Part shown: positions 44,625 through 51,987 of the stretch, in pieces | Layout of the letters: each line of letters opens with the position of its first letter | Numbering within the stretch: the stretch's first letter is position 1 | Source: CAYIHX01 sp964363305 | GTDB lineage: Bacteria; Bdellovibrionota; UBA1018 | Reading direction: 5' to 3' | DNA: 64,000 nucleotides | Assembly (NCBI GenBank): GCA_964363305.1 | Contig: CAYIHX010000006.1 | Coordinates: 1-64,000 of the forward strand | Made by a program: the position numbers and the translations under genes | Notes under the pieces: model-generated | Database searches by the model: none | Seen by the model: the letters and a program-made list of their open reading frames with translations, nothing else | Told to the model about the DNA's origin: nothing

Positions 44625-45377
44625 ATGATCACCCTTAAATCTCGTGATGAACTCGAGTATATGCGGAAAGCAGGGCGGATCGTTGCCCAGATTCTTGATG
44701 AACTTGAGCGAATGGTCGCACCCGGGATTACGACAGGCGAACTCGATCGCTTTGCGGAGTCGAGGTCTAAGGATTTGCGCGTAGTGCCTGCCTTTAAGGG
44801 GTATCATGGCTTTCCGGCCTGCGTTTGCATTTCTGTGAACGATGAGGTTGTTCACGGTATCCCTTCACCTCAGCGTATTCTCCATAAGGGCGATATTGTG
44901 GGACTCGATTTCGGGGTGGCATACGAGGGTTGGTTTGGCGATGCGGCCCGCACTTTGGCGGTTGGTGAAATTTCGTCAGAGGCGCAGAAGCTGTTGAACG
45001 CAACTCGTGAAAGTCTTCGGCTTGGCATTGCGCAATGTCGTGAAGGGAATCAGGTTTTTGACATTGGCCATGCGATTCAGAATTATATTGAACCACTTGG
45101 ATACAGCGTGGTACGGGAATTCGTTGGCCACGGTATAGGAAGGTCTCTTCACGAGGATCCTCAGGTTCCAAATTTTGGGCCTATGGGGCGTGGTATGGCC
45201 TTGAAGGTGGGCATGGTTCTCGCTATTGAACCGATGATCAATATGGGAAGTCATCAGGTTCGAGTTTTGAGTGACGGCTGGACGGCGGTCACACGAGATA
45301 AGTCGCTTTCGGCTCATTTTGAGCATACGGTAGCCATCACGCTGAACGGGCCTGAGATTTTGACCCAAATAGGCTGA
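44625..45377 (+). CDS. map: Methionine aminopeptidase, type I
   Basis: 250 residues. All five metal ligands are visible: D95, D106, H169 (GHGIGRSLHEDP), E202 (AIEPMI) and E233 (HFEHTVAI). Removes the initiator Met after deformylation by Def. 14 bases after adk. Confidence 0.96.
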   Translation: MITLKSRDELEYMRKAGRIVAQILDELERMVAPGITTGELDRFAESRSKDLRVVPAFKGYHGFPACVCISVNDEVVHGIPSPQRILHKGDIVGLDFGVAYEGWFGDAARTLAVGEISSEAQKLLNATRESLRLGIAQCREGNQVFDIGHAIQNYIEPLGYSVVREFVGHGIGRSLHEDPQVPNFGPMGRGMALKVGMVLAIEPMINMGSHQVRVLSDGWTAVTRDKSLSAHFEHTVAITLNGPEILTQIG

Positions 45378-45400
45378 AAAAATTGAGGTTTTTAATATAA

Positions 45401-45619
45401 ATGTCCAAGGAAGATGCGATCCAGGTCGAAGGTACCGTTCTAGAACCCCTGCCAAACGCCATGTTCAAGGTGGAGCTTCCAAACGGTCATAAGATTTTGG
45501 CTCATATTTCCGGAAAGATGAGGATGCACTACATCAAGATTCTTCCGGGGGATAAAGTAACCGTTGAAATGTCTCCGTATGATTTAACTCGGGGACGAAT
45601 TACTTACCGTGTGAAGTAA
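45401..45619 (+). CDS. infA: Translation initiation factor IF-1
   Basis: 72 residues, one OB-fold: DAIQVEGTVLEPLPNAMFKV, HISGKMRMHYIKILPGDKVT. Standard. Confidence 0.96.
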   Translation: MSKEDAIQVEGTVLEPLPNAMFKVELPNGHKILAHISGKMRMHYIKILPGDKVTVEMSPYDLTRGRITYRVK

Positions 45620-45636
45620 ACAGAAGGTGGATTTGT

Positions 45637-45750
45637 ATGAAGGTTAGGGCTTCGGTAAAAAAGATCTGTGACAAGTGTAAGGTGATTCGCCGCCGAGGTG
45701 TGGTTCGGGTCATTTGCGAGAATTCGCGACACAAGCAGCGTCAGGGCTGA
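45637..45750 (+). CDS. rpmJ: 50S ribosomal protein L36
   Basis: 37 residues: KVRASVKKICDKCKVIRRRG, then VICENSRHKQRQG. Zinc ligands C11, C14, C27 and H32 are all present, so this is the zinc-binding (C+) form. The ATG is 17 bases after infA, with AGAAGG upstream. Confidence 0.95.
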   Translation: MKVRASVKKICDKCKVIRRRGVVRVICENSRHKQRQG

Positions 45751-45832
45751 TTTTTTTGGATTCTTTGCTTGAGTTCTTTGTCATTTTCGACAAGAACAAG
45801 CGTCCAGCATTTCTTTAGAAGGAAGGTAGATA

Positions 45833-46216
45833 GTGGCACGTATCTCCGGGGTTGACCTCCCCCGTAATAAGAGGATGGAAGTAGCGCTCACATATATTTT
45901 CGGAGTTGGGAAACAGAACGCCCGCATCATTTTGAATGAGGCTGGTGTTGCTCTTTCTAAGCGTACGGATGATCTCACGGAGTCCGATACTGCAAAGATT
46001 CGCGAAATTCTTGAAAGATCTTACCGCGTCGAAGGGGACCTGCGTAGGGAGGTTAGCTTGAACGTTAAACGTCTTGTTGATCTCGGCTGTTACAGGGGAA
46101 TACGGCACAAGAAGGGCCTTCCTGTTCACGGTCAGCGAACCCATTCGAACGCGCGGACACGTAAGGGTAAGGCAGTGGCGATTGCAGGTAAAAAGTCCGT
46201 CAAGGCAATGAAGTAG
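45833..46216 (+). CDS. rpsM: 30S ribosomal protein S13
   Basis: 127 residues, GTG start with AGGAAGG upstream. ARISGVDLPRNKRMEVALTY, GLPVHGQRTHSNARTRKG. Standard. First gene of the alpha-operon block. Confidence 0.96.
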   Translation: MARISGVDLPRNKRMEVALTYIFGVGKQNARIILNEAGVALSKRTDDLTESDTAKIREILERSYRVEGDLRREVSLNVKRLVDLGCYRGIRHKKGLPVHGQRTHSNARTRKGKAVAIAGKKSVKAMK

Positions 46217-46226
46217 GCGACTAACT

Positions 46227-46673
46227 ATGTCTGAACAAAACGAAGTTCCAAAAGAAGAAAAGAAGGAAGTAGCAGCTCCAGCGGGGGCTGAAACCTCTGT
46301 GAAGCGAGTGAAGAAGGGTAAGAAGAACGTTTCAGCTGGGAACGTCTATATTCTCTCCTCTTTTAATAATACAGTTGTGACCATTACGGATCAGATGGGG
46401 AATGCGATTTGCTGGGCAAGTGCCGGAGGAAAGGGTTTCCGTGGGTCTCGTAAGAACACGCCCTTTGCCGCGCAGGTTGCAGCTGAAGATGCCGCTCGGA
46501 AGGCAATGGAAAATGGAATGCGATCGGTCCAGGTTTTTGTCAGTGGACCTGGTGCTGGTCGAGAATCAGCCCTTCGGGCATTGTCCTCGGTTGGGCTGAG
46601 GGTAACTTTTATAGAAGACGTGACGCCGATTCCACATAACGGCTGTCGTCCTCCGAAGCGGAGAAGGGTCTAG
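46227..46673 (+). CDS. rpsK: 30S ribosomal protein S11, with N-terminal extension
   Basis: 148 residues; the core VYILSSFNNTVVTITDQMGN and VSGPGAGRESALRAL, ending PIPHNGCRPPKRRRV, is normal. About 20 extra N-terminal residues are Glu/Lys/Ala-rich (EQNEVPKEEKKEVAAPAGAE). Confidence 0.96.
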   Translation: MSEQNEVPKEEKKEVAAPAGAETSVKRVKKGKKNVSAGNVYILSSFNNTVVTITDQMGNAICWASAGGKGFRGSRKNTPFAAQVAAEDAARKAMENGMRSVQVFVSGPGAGRESALRALSSVGLRVTFIEDVTPIPHNGCRPPKRRRV

Positions 46674-46676
46674 TAT

Positions 46677-47303
46677 ATGGCAGGTTCTAGCGGTTCAGTT
46701 TGCCGTGTTTGCCGGCGTGAAAATCAGAAGCTTTTTTTGAAGGGTGATCGTTGCTTTACTGAGAAGTGCTCGTTTGAGCGGCGTGGGTACCCACCGGGTC
46801 AGCATGGCCAGGGAAGAATTAAGTTCTCTGAGTATGGCTTGCAGCTTCGTGAGAAGCAGAAGATTAAGAGAATGTACGGCCTGCTTGAAGGTCAGTTCGC
46901 TGGTCTGTTTGAAGAAGCTGAGCGTCGTAAGGGCATTACAGGTTCTAACCTCCTGACTATGCTGGAACGCCGTTTGGATAATGTCGCATACAGAAGCGGA
47001 TTTGCGAATTCTCGAGCCGAAGCGCGTCAGTTGGTTCGGCATGGTCATTTTTCGGTGAATGGACGTCGAGTCAACATTCCTTCGTTCATGGTGAACAAGG
47101 GCGACCTGGTGCAGGTTGGTGAAAAGAGCCGTTCTGTGGCCCGAATCGGTGGCGCTTTAGAGTCTGTGAAGCGTCGTGAAATTCCTCAGTGGTTGGAGTT
47201 GGATTCGGCGGCATTTCAGGCAAAGATTCGAGATCTTCCTGCGCGCGATGACATCACGGCGCCGATGGAAGAGCGGTTAGTTGTTGAGTTATATTCTAAG
47301 TAA
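46677..47303 (+). CDS. rpsD: 30S ribosomal protein S4
   Basis: 208 residues. The zinc-binding C+ N-terminus has C9, C12, C26 and C31. Core: RRGYPPGQHGQGRIKFSEYG, the S4 domain LDNVAYRSGFANSRAEARQL. In many bacteria S4 represses its own operon; strong hairpins follow directly downstream (47316-47399). Confidence 0.96.
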   Translation: MAGSSGSVCRVCRRENQKLFLKGDRCFTEKCSFERRGYPPGQHGQGRIKFSEYGLQLREKQKIKRMYGLLEGQFAGLFEEAERRKGITGSNLLTMLERRLDNVAYRSGFANSRAEARQLVRHGHFSVNGRRVNIPSFMVNKGDLVQVGEKSRSVARIGGALESVKRREIPQWLELDSAAFQAKIRDLPARDDITAPMEERLVVELYSK

Positions 47304-47315
47304 GAAGTGAACCTT

Positions 47316-47399
47316 TTGAGAAATTCTTCGGGATGAAGAATTTCTCAATCGTACATTCATCTCCCGCATGGTTGTTCTCAGGAAGGAACAACGAGGGAG
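47316..47399 (+). promoter_or_regulatory. Two strong hairpins between rpsD and rpoA
   Basis: First, TTGAGAAATTCTTC (47316-47329) pairs perfectly over 14 bp with 47335-47348 around a 5-base loop GGGAT; no T run follows, so it is not a standard terminator. Second, CTCCC-gcatg-GTTGTTC (47361-47377) pairs with GAACAAC-ga-GGGAG (47386-47399) around TCAGGAAG. Together they fill the leader of rpoA. Confidence 0.75.
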
Positions 47400-47416
47400 T
47401 CGAAACAGGGTGACTT

Positions 47417-48502
47417 GTGGGTCTTTTAGAGAAAAATTGGCGTGATTTGATTCGTCCGAAGGCACTCGATGTTGATAAAGAGACATTGGTGCATGGGTAT
47501 GGAAAGTTCGTTGCAAAGCCCCTCGAGCGGGGTTTTGGTCTTACGTTGGGCAATTCTCTTCGTCGTGTGATGCTTTCGTCGTTGCAGGGGGCTGCGGTAA
47601 CGGGTGTTAAGATTGACGGTGTTGTGCATGAATTCACACCGATTCCAGACGTGACAGAAGATGTTTCCGAAATCATTCTCAACTTGAAGGAAGTCCGTTT
47701 TCATCTCCACTCTGAGAGCGCAACCGTGTTGGTACAGAAGTCTGGCCCATGCTTGGTAAAGGCTTCTGATGTGATTTGCTCTGAGCAAGTTAAGGTACTG
47801 AATCCCGATCAGCACATTGCAACCCTTGGGAAGGGCGCCAAGCTGAATATTGAAATTCGGGTTGCACGTGGGCGCGGTTACCAGCCCGCTGAAAATAATA
47901 AAACGGACGATATGGGGATCGGATGGATTCCTGTTGATGCATTCTTTTCGCCGATTCGGCGCGTAAATTATTCGGTGACGCAGAGTCGTGTCGGACAGCG
48001 AACGGACTATGATAAATTGACAATGGAAGTCTGGACCGATGGCTCGGTGCATCCAGAAGATGCAGTGTCTTTGGGGTCTAAGATTCTGAAGGATCAGTTG
48101 TCGGTATTCTTGAACTTTGAAGAGGAACCAGAGCCGATTGTCATGGCGAAGGAGGAGTCGGGCTCTCAGTTTAACCCGAACCTTTATCGGTCAGTTGAAG
48201 AACTTGAGCTTTCGGTTCGTTCCGCGAATTGTCTCCAAAACGCGAATATTAAATATATTTACGAACTCGTCCAGAAGACTGAAGCTGAGATGCTGAAGAC
48301 CAAGAATTTCGGCCGTAAATCTTTGAACGAAATTAAGGATATTCTCTCTGAGATGGGCCTAAGTTTGGGGATGAAGTTGGATGGATTTGTTGCGCCATCG
48401 CAGCCCCCGAAGCCGGCTGATTCAGACGTGGATGAGAGCCGAATTATTAATGATCGCACCACTGGCGATTTTGACGAGTCGGATGACGATCTTGAGGATT
48501 AA
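47417..48502 (+). CDS. rpoA: RNA polymerase alpha subunit
   Basis: 361 residues, GTG start. N-terminal domain with FGLTLGNSLRRVMLSSLQGA and the beta-contact region; C-terminal domain with ELELSVRSANCLQNANIKYI and FGRKSLNEIKDIL. About 30 more residues than E. coli, in an acidic tail ending DESDDDLED. The alphaCTD binds UP elements and activators. Confidence 0.97.
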   Translation: MGLLEKNWRDLIRPKALDVDKETLVHGYGKFVAKPLERGFGLTLGNSLRRVMLSSLQGAAVTGVKIDGVVHEFTPIPDVTEDVSEIILNLKEVRFHLHSESATVLVQKSGPCLVKASDVICSEQVKVLNPDQHIATLGKGAKLNIEIRVARGRGYQPAENNKTDDMGIGWIPVDAFFSPIRRVNYSVTQSRVGQRTDYDKLTMEVWTDGSVHPEDAVSLGSKILKDQLSVFLNFEEEPEPIVMAKEESGSQFNPNLYRSVEELELSVRSANCLQNANIKYIYELVQKTEAEMLKTKNFGRKSLNEIKDILSEMGLSLGMKLDGFVAPSQPPKPADSDVDESRIINDRTTGDFDESDDDLED

Positions 48503-48513
48503 TTAGGTAATCG

Positions 48514-48541
48514 CATTCCCGCGAGGAGGCTCTCGGGAATG
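48514..48541 (+). promoter_or_regulatory. Hairpin upstream of rplQ
   Basis: CATTCCCG (48514-48521) and CGGGAATG (48534-48541) form 8 bp, then a C/T mismatch, GAG/CTC and a GAGG loop. The loop and stem carry a GAGGAGG that resembles a ribosome site; the working site before rplQ (GAGGAGTAGGA) lies just downstream. Confidence 0.6.
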
Positions 48542-48557
48542 TTGAGGAGTAGGAAGT

Positions 48558-49145
48558 ATGAGACATCAAGTCGACGGCCGTAAGTTTGGAAGAAATACCT
48601 CGCATCGAGTAGCGATGCTGAAGAACCTGGCAAATGAAGTGATTCGTCACGAGCAGATTGTCACAACGATTCAAAAGGCGAAGGAGGCCCGGCGGGTTGT
48701 AGATCGTTTGGTTACCCTTGGTAAGAGCGGGAGCCCGGCATCACGCCGTCTGGCGTTTGACCGGACCCGAGATGATGCCATTGTGGGTAGGCTTTTTGGC
48801 GCTTTAGCTGAGCGTTACAAGGGGCGCGCGGGTGGTTATACTCGAGTGCTGAAACTTGTTGATCGTCGCTGGGGAGACGCAGCGGAGATGGCTATCATTG
48901 AACTCGTTGATCATCCGCCCATTGATCGAAAGAGGAAGGTGAAGGCCGAGGGGGATGTATCTACGCAGGAAACTGCTTCCGATGCAAAGGCGGTTGATCC
49001 GTTTAACAAGATGCGAAAAGTGTTCAGTGGCGGAGCCGCCCGTTCGAAGGTTAAGGGCGAAGGCAGGGCGTCGGCACGTCAGGCTAAGACGTCGGCAGGT
49101 CGAAAGACTCCGAGTGGAAGTAACAAGTCGGGCAGCAGTAGTTAA
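48558..49145 (+). CDS. rplQ: 50S ribosomal protein L17, with long C-terminal tail
   Basis: 195 residues; the core to about residue 119 (MRHQVDGRKFGRNTSHRVAM ... MAIIELVDHP) is normal. Then about 75 residues of Lys/Ser/Ala/Gly-rich, probably disordered, sequence. Last gene of the cluster, before a strong terminator. Confidence 0.95.
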   Translation: MRHQVDGRKFGRNTSHRVAMLKNLANEVIRHEQIVTTIQKAKEARRVVDRLVTLGKSGSPASRRLAFDRTRDDAIVGRLFGALAERYKGRAGGYTRVLKLVDRRWGDAAEMAIIELVDHPPIDRKRKVKAEGDVSTQETASDAKAVDPFNKMRKVFSGGAARSKVKGEGRASARQAKTSAGRKTPSGSNKSGSSS

Positions 49146-49185
49146 TCGGTTTCGGGCCGTCAGATAAATTTTGTAAATAATATTT

Positions 49186-49221
49186 AAGGAACGGGCCAAT
49201 ATTTTGGTTCGTTCCTTTTTT
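49186..49221 (+). terminator. Terminator of the ribosomal cluster
   Basis: AAGGAACG (49186-49193) pairs with CGTTCCTT (49210-49217), extended inside by GGCCAA with TTGGTT (two G-U pairs), loop TATT, then T to 49221. It also ends at the stop of the convergent gene. Confidence 0.9.
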
Positions 49222-50701
49222 AGGTTTGGGAAAGCCAGATTACCACGCGAGCTTTTCCAGGTGGTATACGGCGCCGGGATTTATTTCGGTACCAGGTGAA
49301 AAGGTCTGAGATCGAGGAGTTGTTGATCGCCGAGTGCGACGGACGGTGAGCAAGGACTGAACGTTGATTTGGAGCAACGAGTCTCTGTAATTGGGTCTTG
49401 AGTTGGCTCACAACATGCGTGGATATGTAGAGATCAAACTGGATTCCGCCTGGAGCTTCAACGCCACCGAAGCCTTTTGTTTCCTCGGAAATTCTTAGAT
49501 CAGTTAGGATTTGTACGATTTTTGGTCGCAGATCGCGGGGGCTATCTGTTTTTAGGTTGAAGCGCCAAATCTCTGAGGTTCCAATCTTAAATTTTTCGAC
49601 TTTCTGAGCCAGGGCTTCTTCTGCGTCGTTTTCGCCGTCGAAGTCGTCCGCGTTCTGTTCGTTTTGTTCCGTCGGTAGTGCGGGGCTTTTGCCTCGCGCG
49701 AGTGGGGCGGCCGATGGCTTATTCTCCTCGCTTCCTTCCTCTCCGTTGGGAAGGACCAGATCGCCGAGACTGATCGCTTCTAGTCGTCTTTCGACGCTTT
49801 GCTCGTACAGCGAACGGAGTCGCGGAACGAGAGCGACGAAAAGTAAAATAGATGCACCAATGCCTAGGCCTTCGAGGCTGGTGCGAATGTAAAGAGGCGT
49901 TCGTTCCCAGAATTTTCTGATTTTAGGAAGGTCTTTTGGTTGCGAAAACTTTTCGTTGCCTTTGAGTCCTGACTCGACGGATGTCGGCATCTTAAGGGTG
50001 TGCATGGCGTTGAGTTGGTCTCGTAGTGCCGAGGTTTGCAAAAGAAGGACTTCGCATCGTGGGTCCTTTTTTTTGCATTCGGCAAGAGGAGCCACAAGTG
50101 CCGGGTCCACCGAAGAGTCTAGAATATCGGAGAGGTGGTTTGCCCAAAGAAAGAGTTCGCTTGAGCCAATGGGGCGCTCACCCCAAATCCAATCCTCGAG
50201 GAGAGAGTATGCTAGTTTCCGTTGAATCTTGAGAGATGCGACGGGTGTCCCCAGTGCCAGGGATATTTCTGGCAGTTCAAGGTGGTACTTATCTCTCAAT
50301 AGCAGGAGCGCTTGAGACTCCAGATCGAGTCTGTGGAAGAAGCTTTCGAGTTGCTTTAAGCGATCTGCTGGCTTCTCGATGCCATCGAGCATCATCCGTT
50401 CTGGGGCGCTTAGGCGTCTTCCAATTTTGGGTTCGAGTTTTCTCGCGACATTTATGGCGGTCTTGAGAACCCAGCTTCGCATGTAAGGGCCGAGATCATC
50501 CTTTTTCGACTTCTTGAGCAATGAGGCGAACGTTTTTCTGGTGAGCTCGGTTGCGCCGGCCTGACTCCAGAGCAGGCAGTGTCCAAGATCAAAAATCAGA
50601 TTCCCGTATTGATCGATAAGGTCATTTCGGAAACCTATCACGGTAGAGACTTCTAGATCAGCGGGTTTGAGCGGTGGAATTTTGGGTTCGGCTGAAGACA
50701 A
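49220..50701 (-). CDS. Sigma-factor-like protein fused to anti-sigma and membrane part
   Basis: 493 residues. Residues about 30-170 look like a group IV sigma factor: a region-2-like helical block (DLGHCLLWSQAG, then MRSWVLKTAINVARK) and region 4 (LESQALLLLRDKYHLELPEI, SLALGTPVASLKIQRKLAYS). Residues about 183-230 (ELFLWANHLSDILDSSVDPA, then AECKKKDPRCEVLL) resemble a zinc-finger anti-sigma domain with H189, C209 and C216. One membrane helix lies at about 281-295 (GASILLFVALVPRL), then an acidic linker and an unknown domain of about 130 residues. So a sigma factor and its membrane-bound inhibitor may be one chain. Sigma identity is my reading and is moderate. Confidence 0.65.
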   Translation of the reverse strand: MSSAEPKIPPLKPADLEVSTVIGFRNDLIDQYGNLIFDLGHCLLWSQAGATELTRKTFASLLKKSKKDDLGPYMRSWVLKTAINVARKLEPKIGRRLSAPERMMLDGIEKPADRLKQLESFFHRLDLESQALLLLRDKYHLELPEISLALGTPVASLKIQRKLAYSLLEDWIWGERPIGSSELFLWANHLSDILDSSVDPALVAPLAECKKKDPRCEVLLLQTSALRDQLNAMHTLKMPTSVESGLKGNEKFSQPKDLPKIRKFWERTPLYIRTSLEGLGIGASILLFVALVPRLRSLYEQSVERRLEAISLGDLVLPNGEEGSEENKPSAAPLARGKSPALPTEQNEQNADDFDGENDAEEALAQKVEKFKIGTSEIWRFNLKTDSPRDLRPKIVQILTDLRISEETKGFGGVEAPGGIQFDLYISTHVVSQLKTQLQRLVAPNQRSVLAHRPSHSAINNSSISDLFTWYRNKSRRRIPPGKARVVIWLSQT

Positions 50702-50704
50702 GTC

Positions 50705-51253
50705 TTAGGTGTCTCCTACGAAAGGATAATTGGGGTTGATACCAAGGTTCAGGTAGATTTTCCAACTCTCTGGAGTAACCGATATTCCCATGTTGAGGGT
50801 GGTGGTGGGTAGCCAGGTAGGCCGTTGAGGCTTTCTGATGAGAGTCATTCCGGCCTGGTTGGGGGTCCTGCCTCCTTTTTTCTGATTGCATGGTTTACAC
50901 GCCGTCACGATATTCTCCCAATTTTTCCGGCCTCCCTGAACGATGGGGATAATGTGATCGAGAGTCAGTTGCCCTTTGTTGGATCGACGTCCGCAATACT
51001 GGCAGGAATGAAGATCACGGATGAAAATATTGGCGCGCGAAAACCGCACGACTTGCTTTTTTGTCTTCAGAGGTACGTACTTGAGCAAGCGCAAGACAGC
51101 GGGAACCCTCATCGTGATACGAACGGTGTGGATTTCGTGCTCCGATTCTTCGACTACTTCTACCTTGCCCTGAAATAGGAGTTGAATCGCACGTTGCCAG
51201 GTGACGATTTGCAGGGGCTCGAATGATGCGTTGAGCACAAGGGCGTGACTCAT
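50705..51253 (-). CDS. HNH endonuclease family protein
   Basis: 182 residues from ATG 51253 (GGA nine bases upstream); ATGs at 51262 and 51295 also exist. N-terminal MSHALVLNASFEPLQIVTWQ, then the HNH domain: CQYCG ... LTLDHIIP ... GGRKNWENIVTACKPCNQKKG ... RTP, with two C-x2-C pairs for structural zinc. This family is widespread as a single chromosomal gene of unclear role; nuclease activity is expected, but the target is unknown. Stop of this gene and start of the sigma-like gene are 3 bases apart. Confidence 0.88.
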   Translation of the reverse strand: MSHALVLNASFEPLQIVTWQRAIQLLFQGKVEVVEESEHEIHTVRITMRVPAVLRLLKYVPLKTKKQVVRFSRANIFIRDLHSCQYCGRRSNKGQLTLDHIIPIVQGGRKNWENIVTACKPCNQKKGGRTPNQAGMTLIRKPQRPTWLPTTTLNMGISVTPESWKIYLNLGINPNYPFVGDT

Positions 51254-51338
51254 ATTACTCATTCCATTATAGATGAACAAAAAATCCCCTTGCAAGTCAA
51301 AGGGTTGCGCAATGCATTATTTCTATTGAGGGGGTACG

Positions 51339-51893
51339 ATGCGACGACAAATTATTGGCGGTAGTCTTGCGATATTATTGCTGGCCTTGGCCGGGCTGGT
51401 GTTTTGGTCATGGAAGAAGCGGGAATCCTTGACGGATTTCAGGCCGGCTCCGGCGTTTAGATTACCTAACTCCTCGGGAAGATTGAGTGAACTAGCGGAA
51501 TTAGTCGGGCGCCCAGTTATTTTGCACTTTTGGGCCAGCTGGTGCGCCCCTTGTATAGAGGAGATTCCGACATGGGTGGATGCGGCTCGTCGCGCACAGA
51601 TGTCTGCCGAGGGGCTCAGTAATGCTGTCGCGTGGGTTGCCGTCAGTTTGGATGATAATTGGGCAAATGCTCATCGAGTCCTCCGGGAAGGTAGTCTCCC
51701 TAAGAACCTTTGGTCGCTTCTTGATGTCAATAAGGCGTTGCCGGAGGCCTATGGGTCTTTTCAGTTCCCAGAAACCTATCTGCTCGATTCTGAGCATCGG
51801 ATCCTTCACAAGTGGGTTGGACCCCAGGACTGGTCTGGCGTTTGGGTAGGGGAACTTATTTCGCGAGTTCAGCGGTTGAAGCCAACTCGTTGA
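51339..51893 (+). CDS. TlpA/ResA-like membrane-anchored thioredoxin
   Basis: 184 residues. Signal anchor at 5-24 (IIGGSLAILLLALAGLVFWS), then the thioredoxin fold with WC69-AP-C72 in HFWASWCAPCIEEIPTW, and the cis-Pro loop FQFPETYLLD. A periplasmic thiol reductase, as in cytochrome c maturation; no ccm gene is nearby. Confidence 0.9.
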   Translation: MRRQIIGGSLAILLLALAGLVFWSWKKRESLTDFRPAPAFRLPNSSGRLSELAELVGRPVILHFWASWCAPCIEEIPTWVDAARRAQMSAEGLSNAVAWVAVSLDDNWANAHRVLREGSLPKNLWSLLDVNKALPEAYGSFQFPETYLLDSEHRILHKWVGPQDWSGVWVGELISRVQRLKPTR

Positions 51894-51987
51894 ATTGTCG
51901 ACTCAATAGACAGGCTTTGAAAAAAAGGTGGTCAGGAGTTAATACTTGTCTAAAATAGTCCGATAGGAGGTTGGGAGACTTTTCCGT

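Noticed and set aside
47426..48052. 208-codon open frame antisense to rpoA
   Set aside because: rpoA is complete and conserved on the plus strand; no start signal or motif supports the antisense frame.
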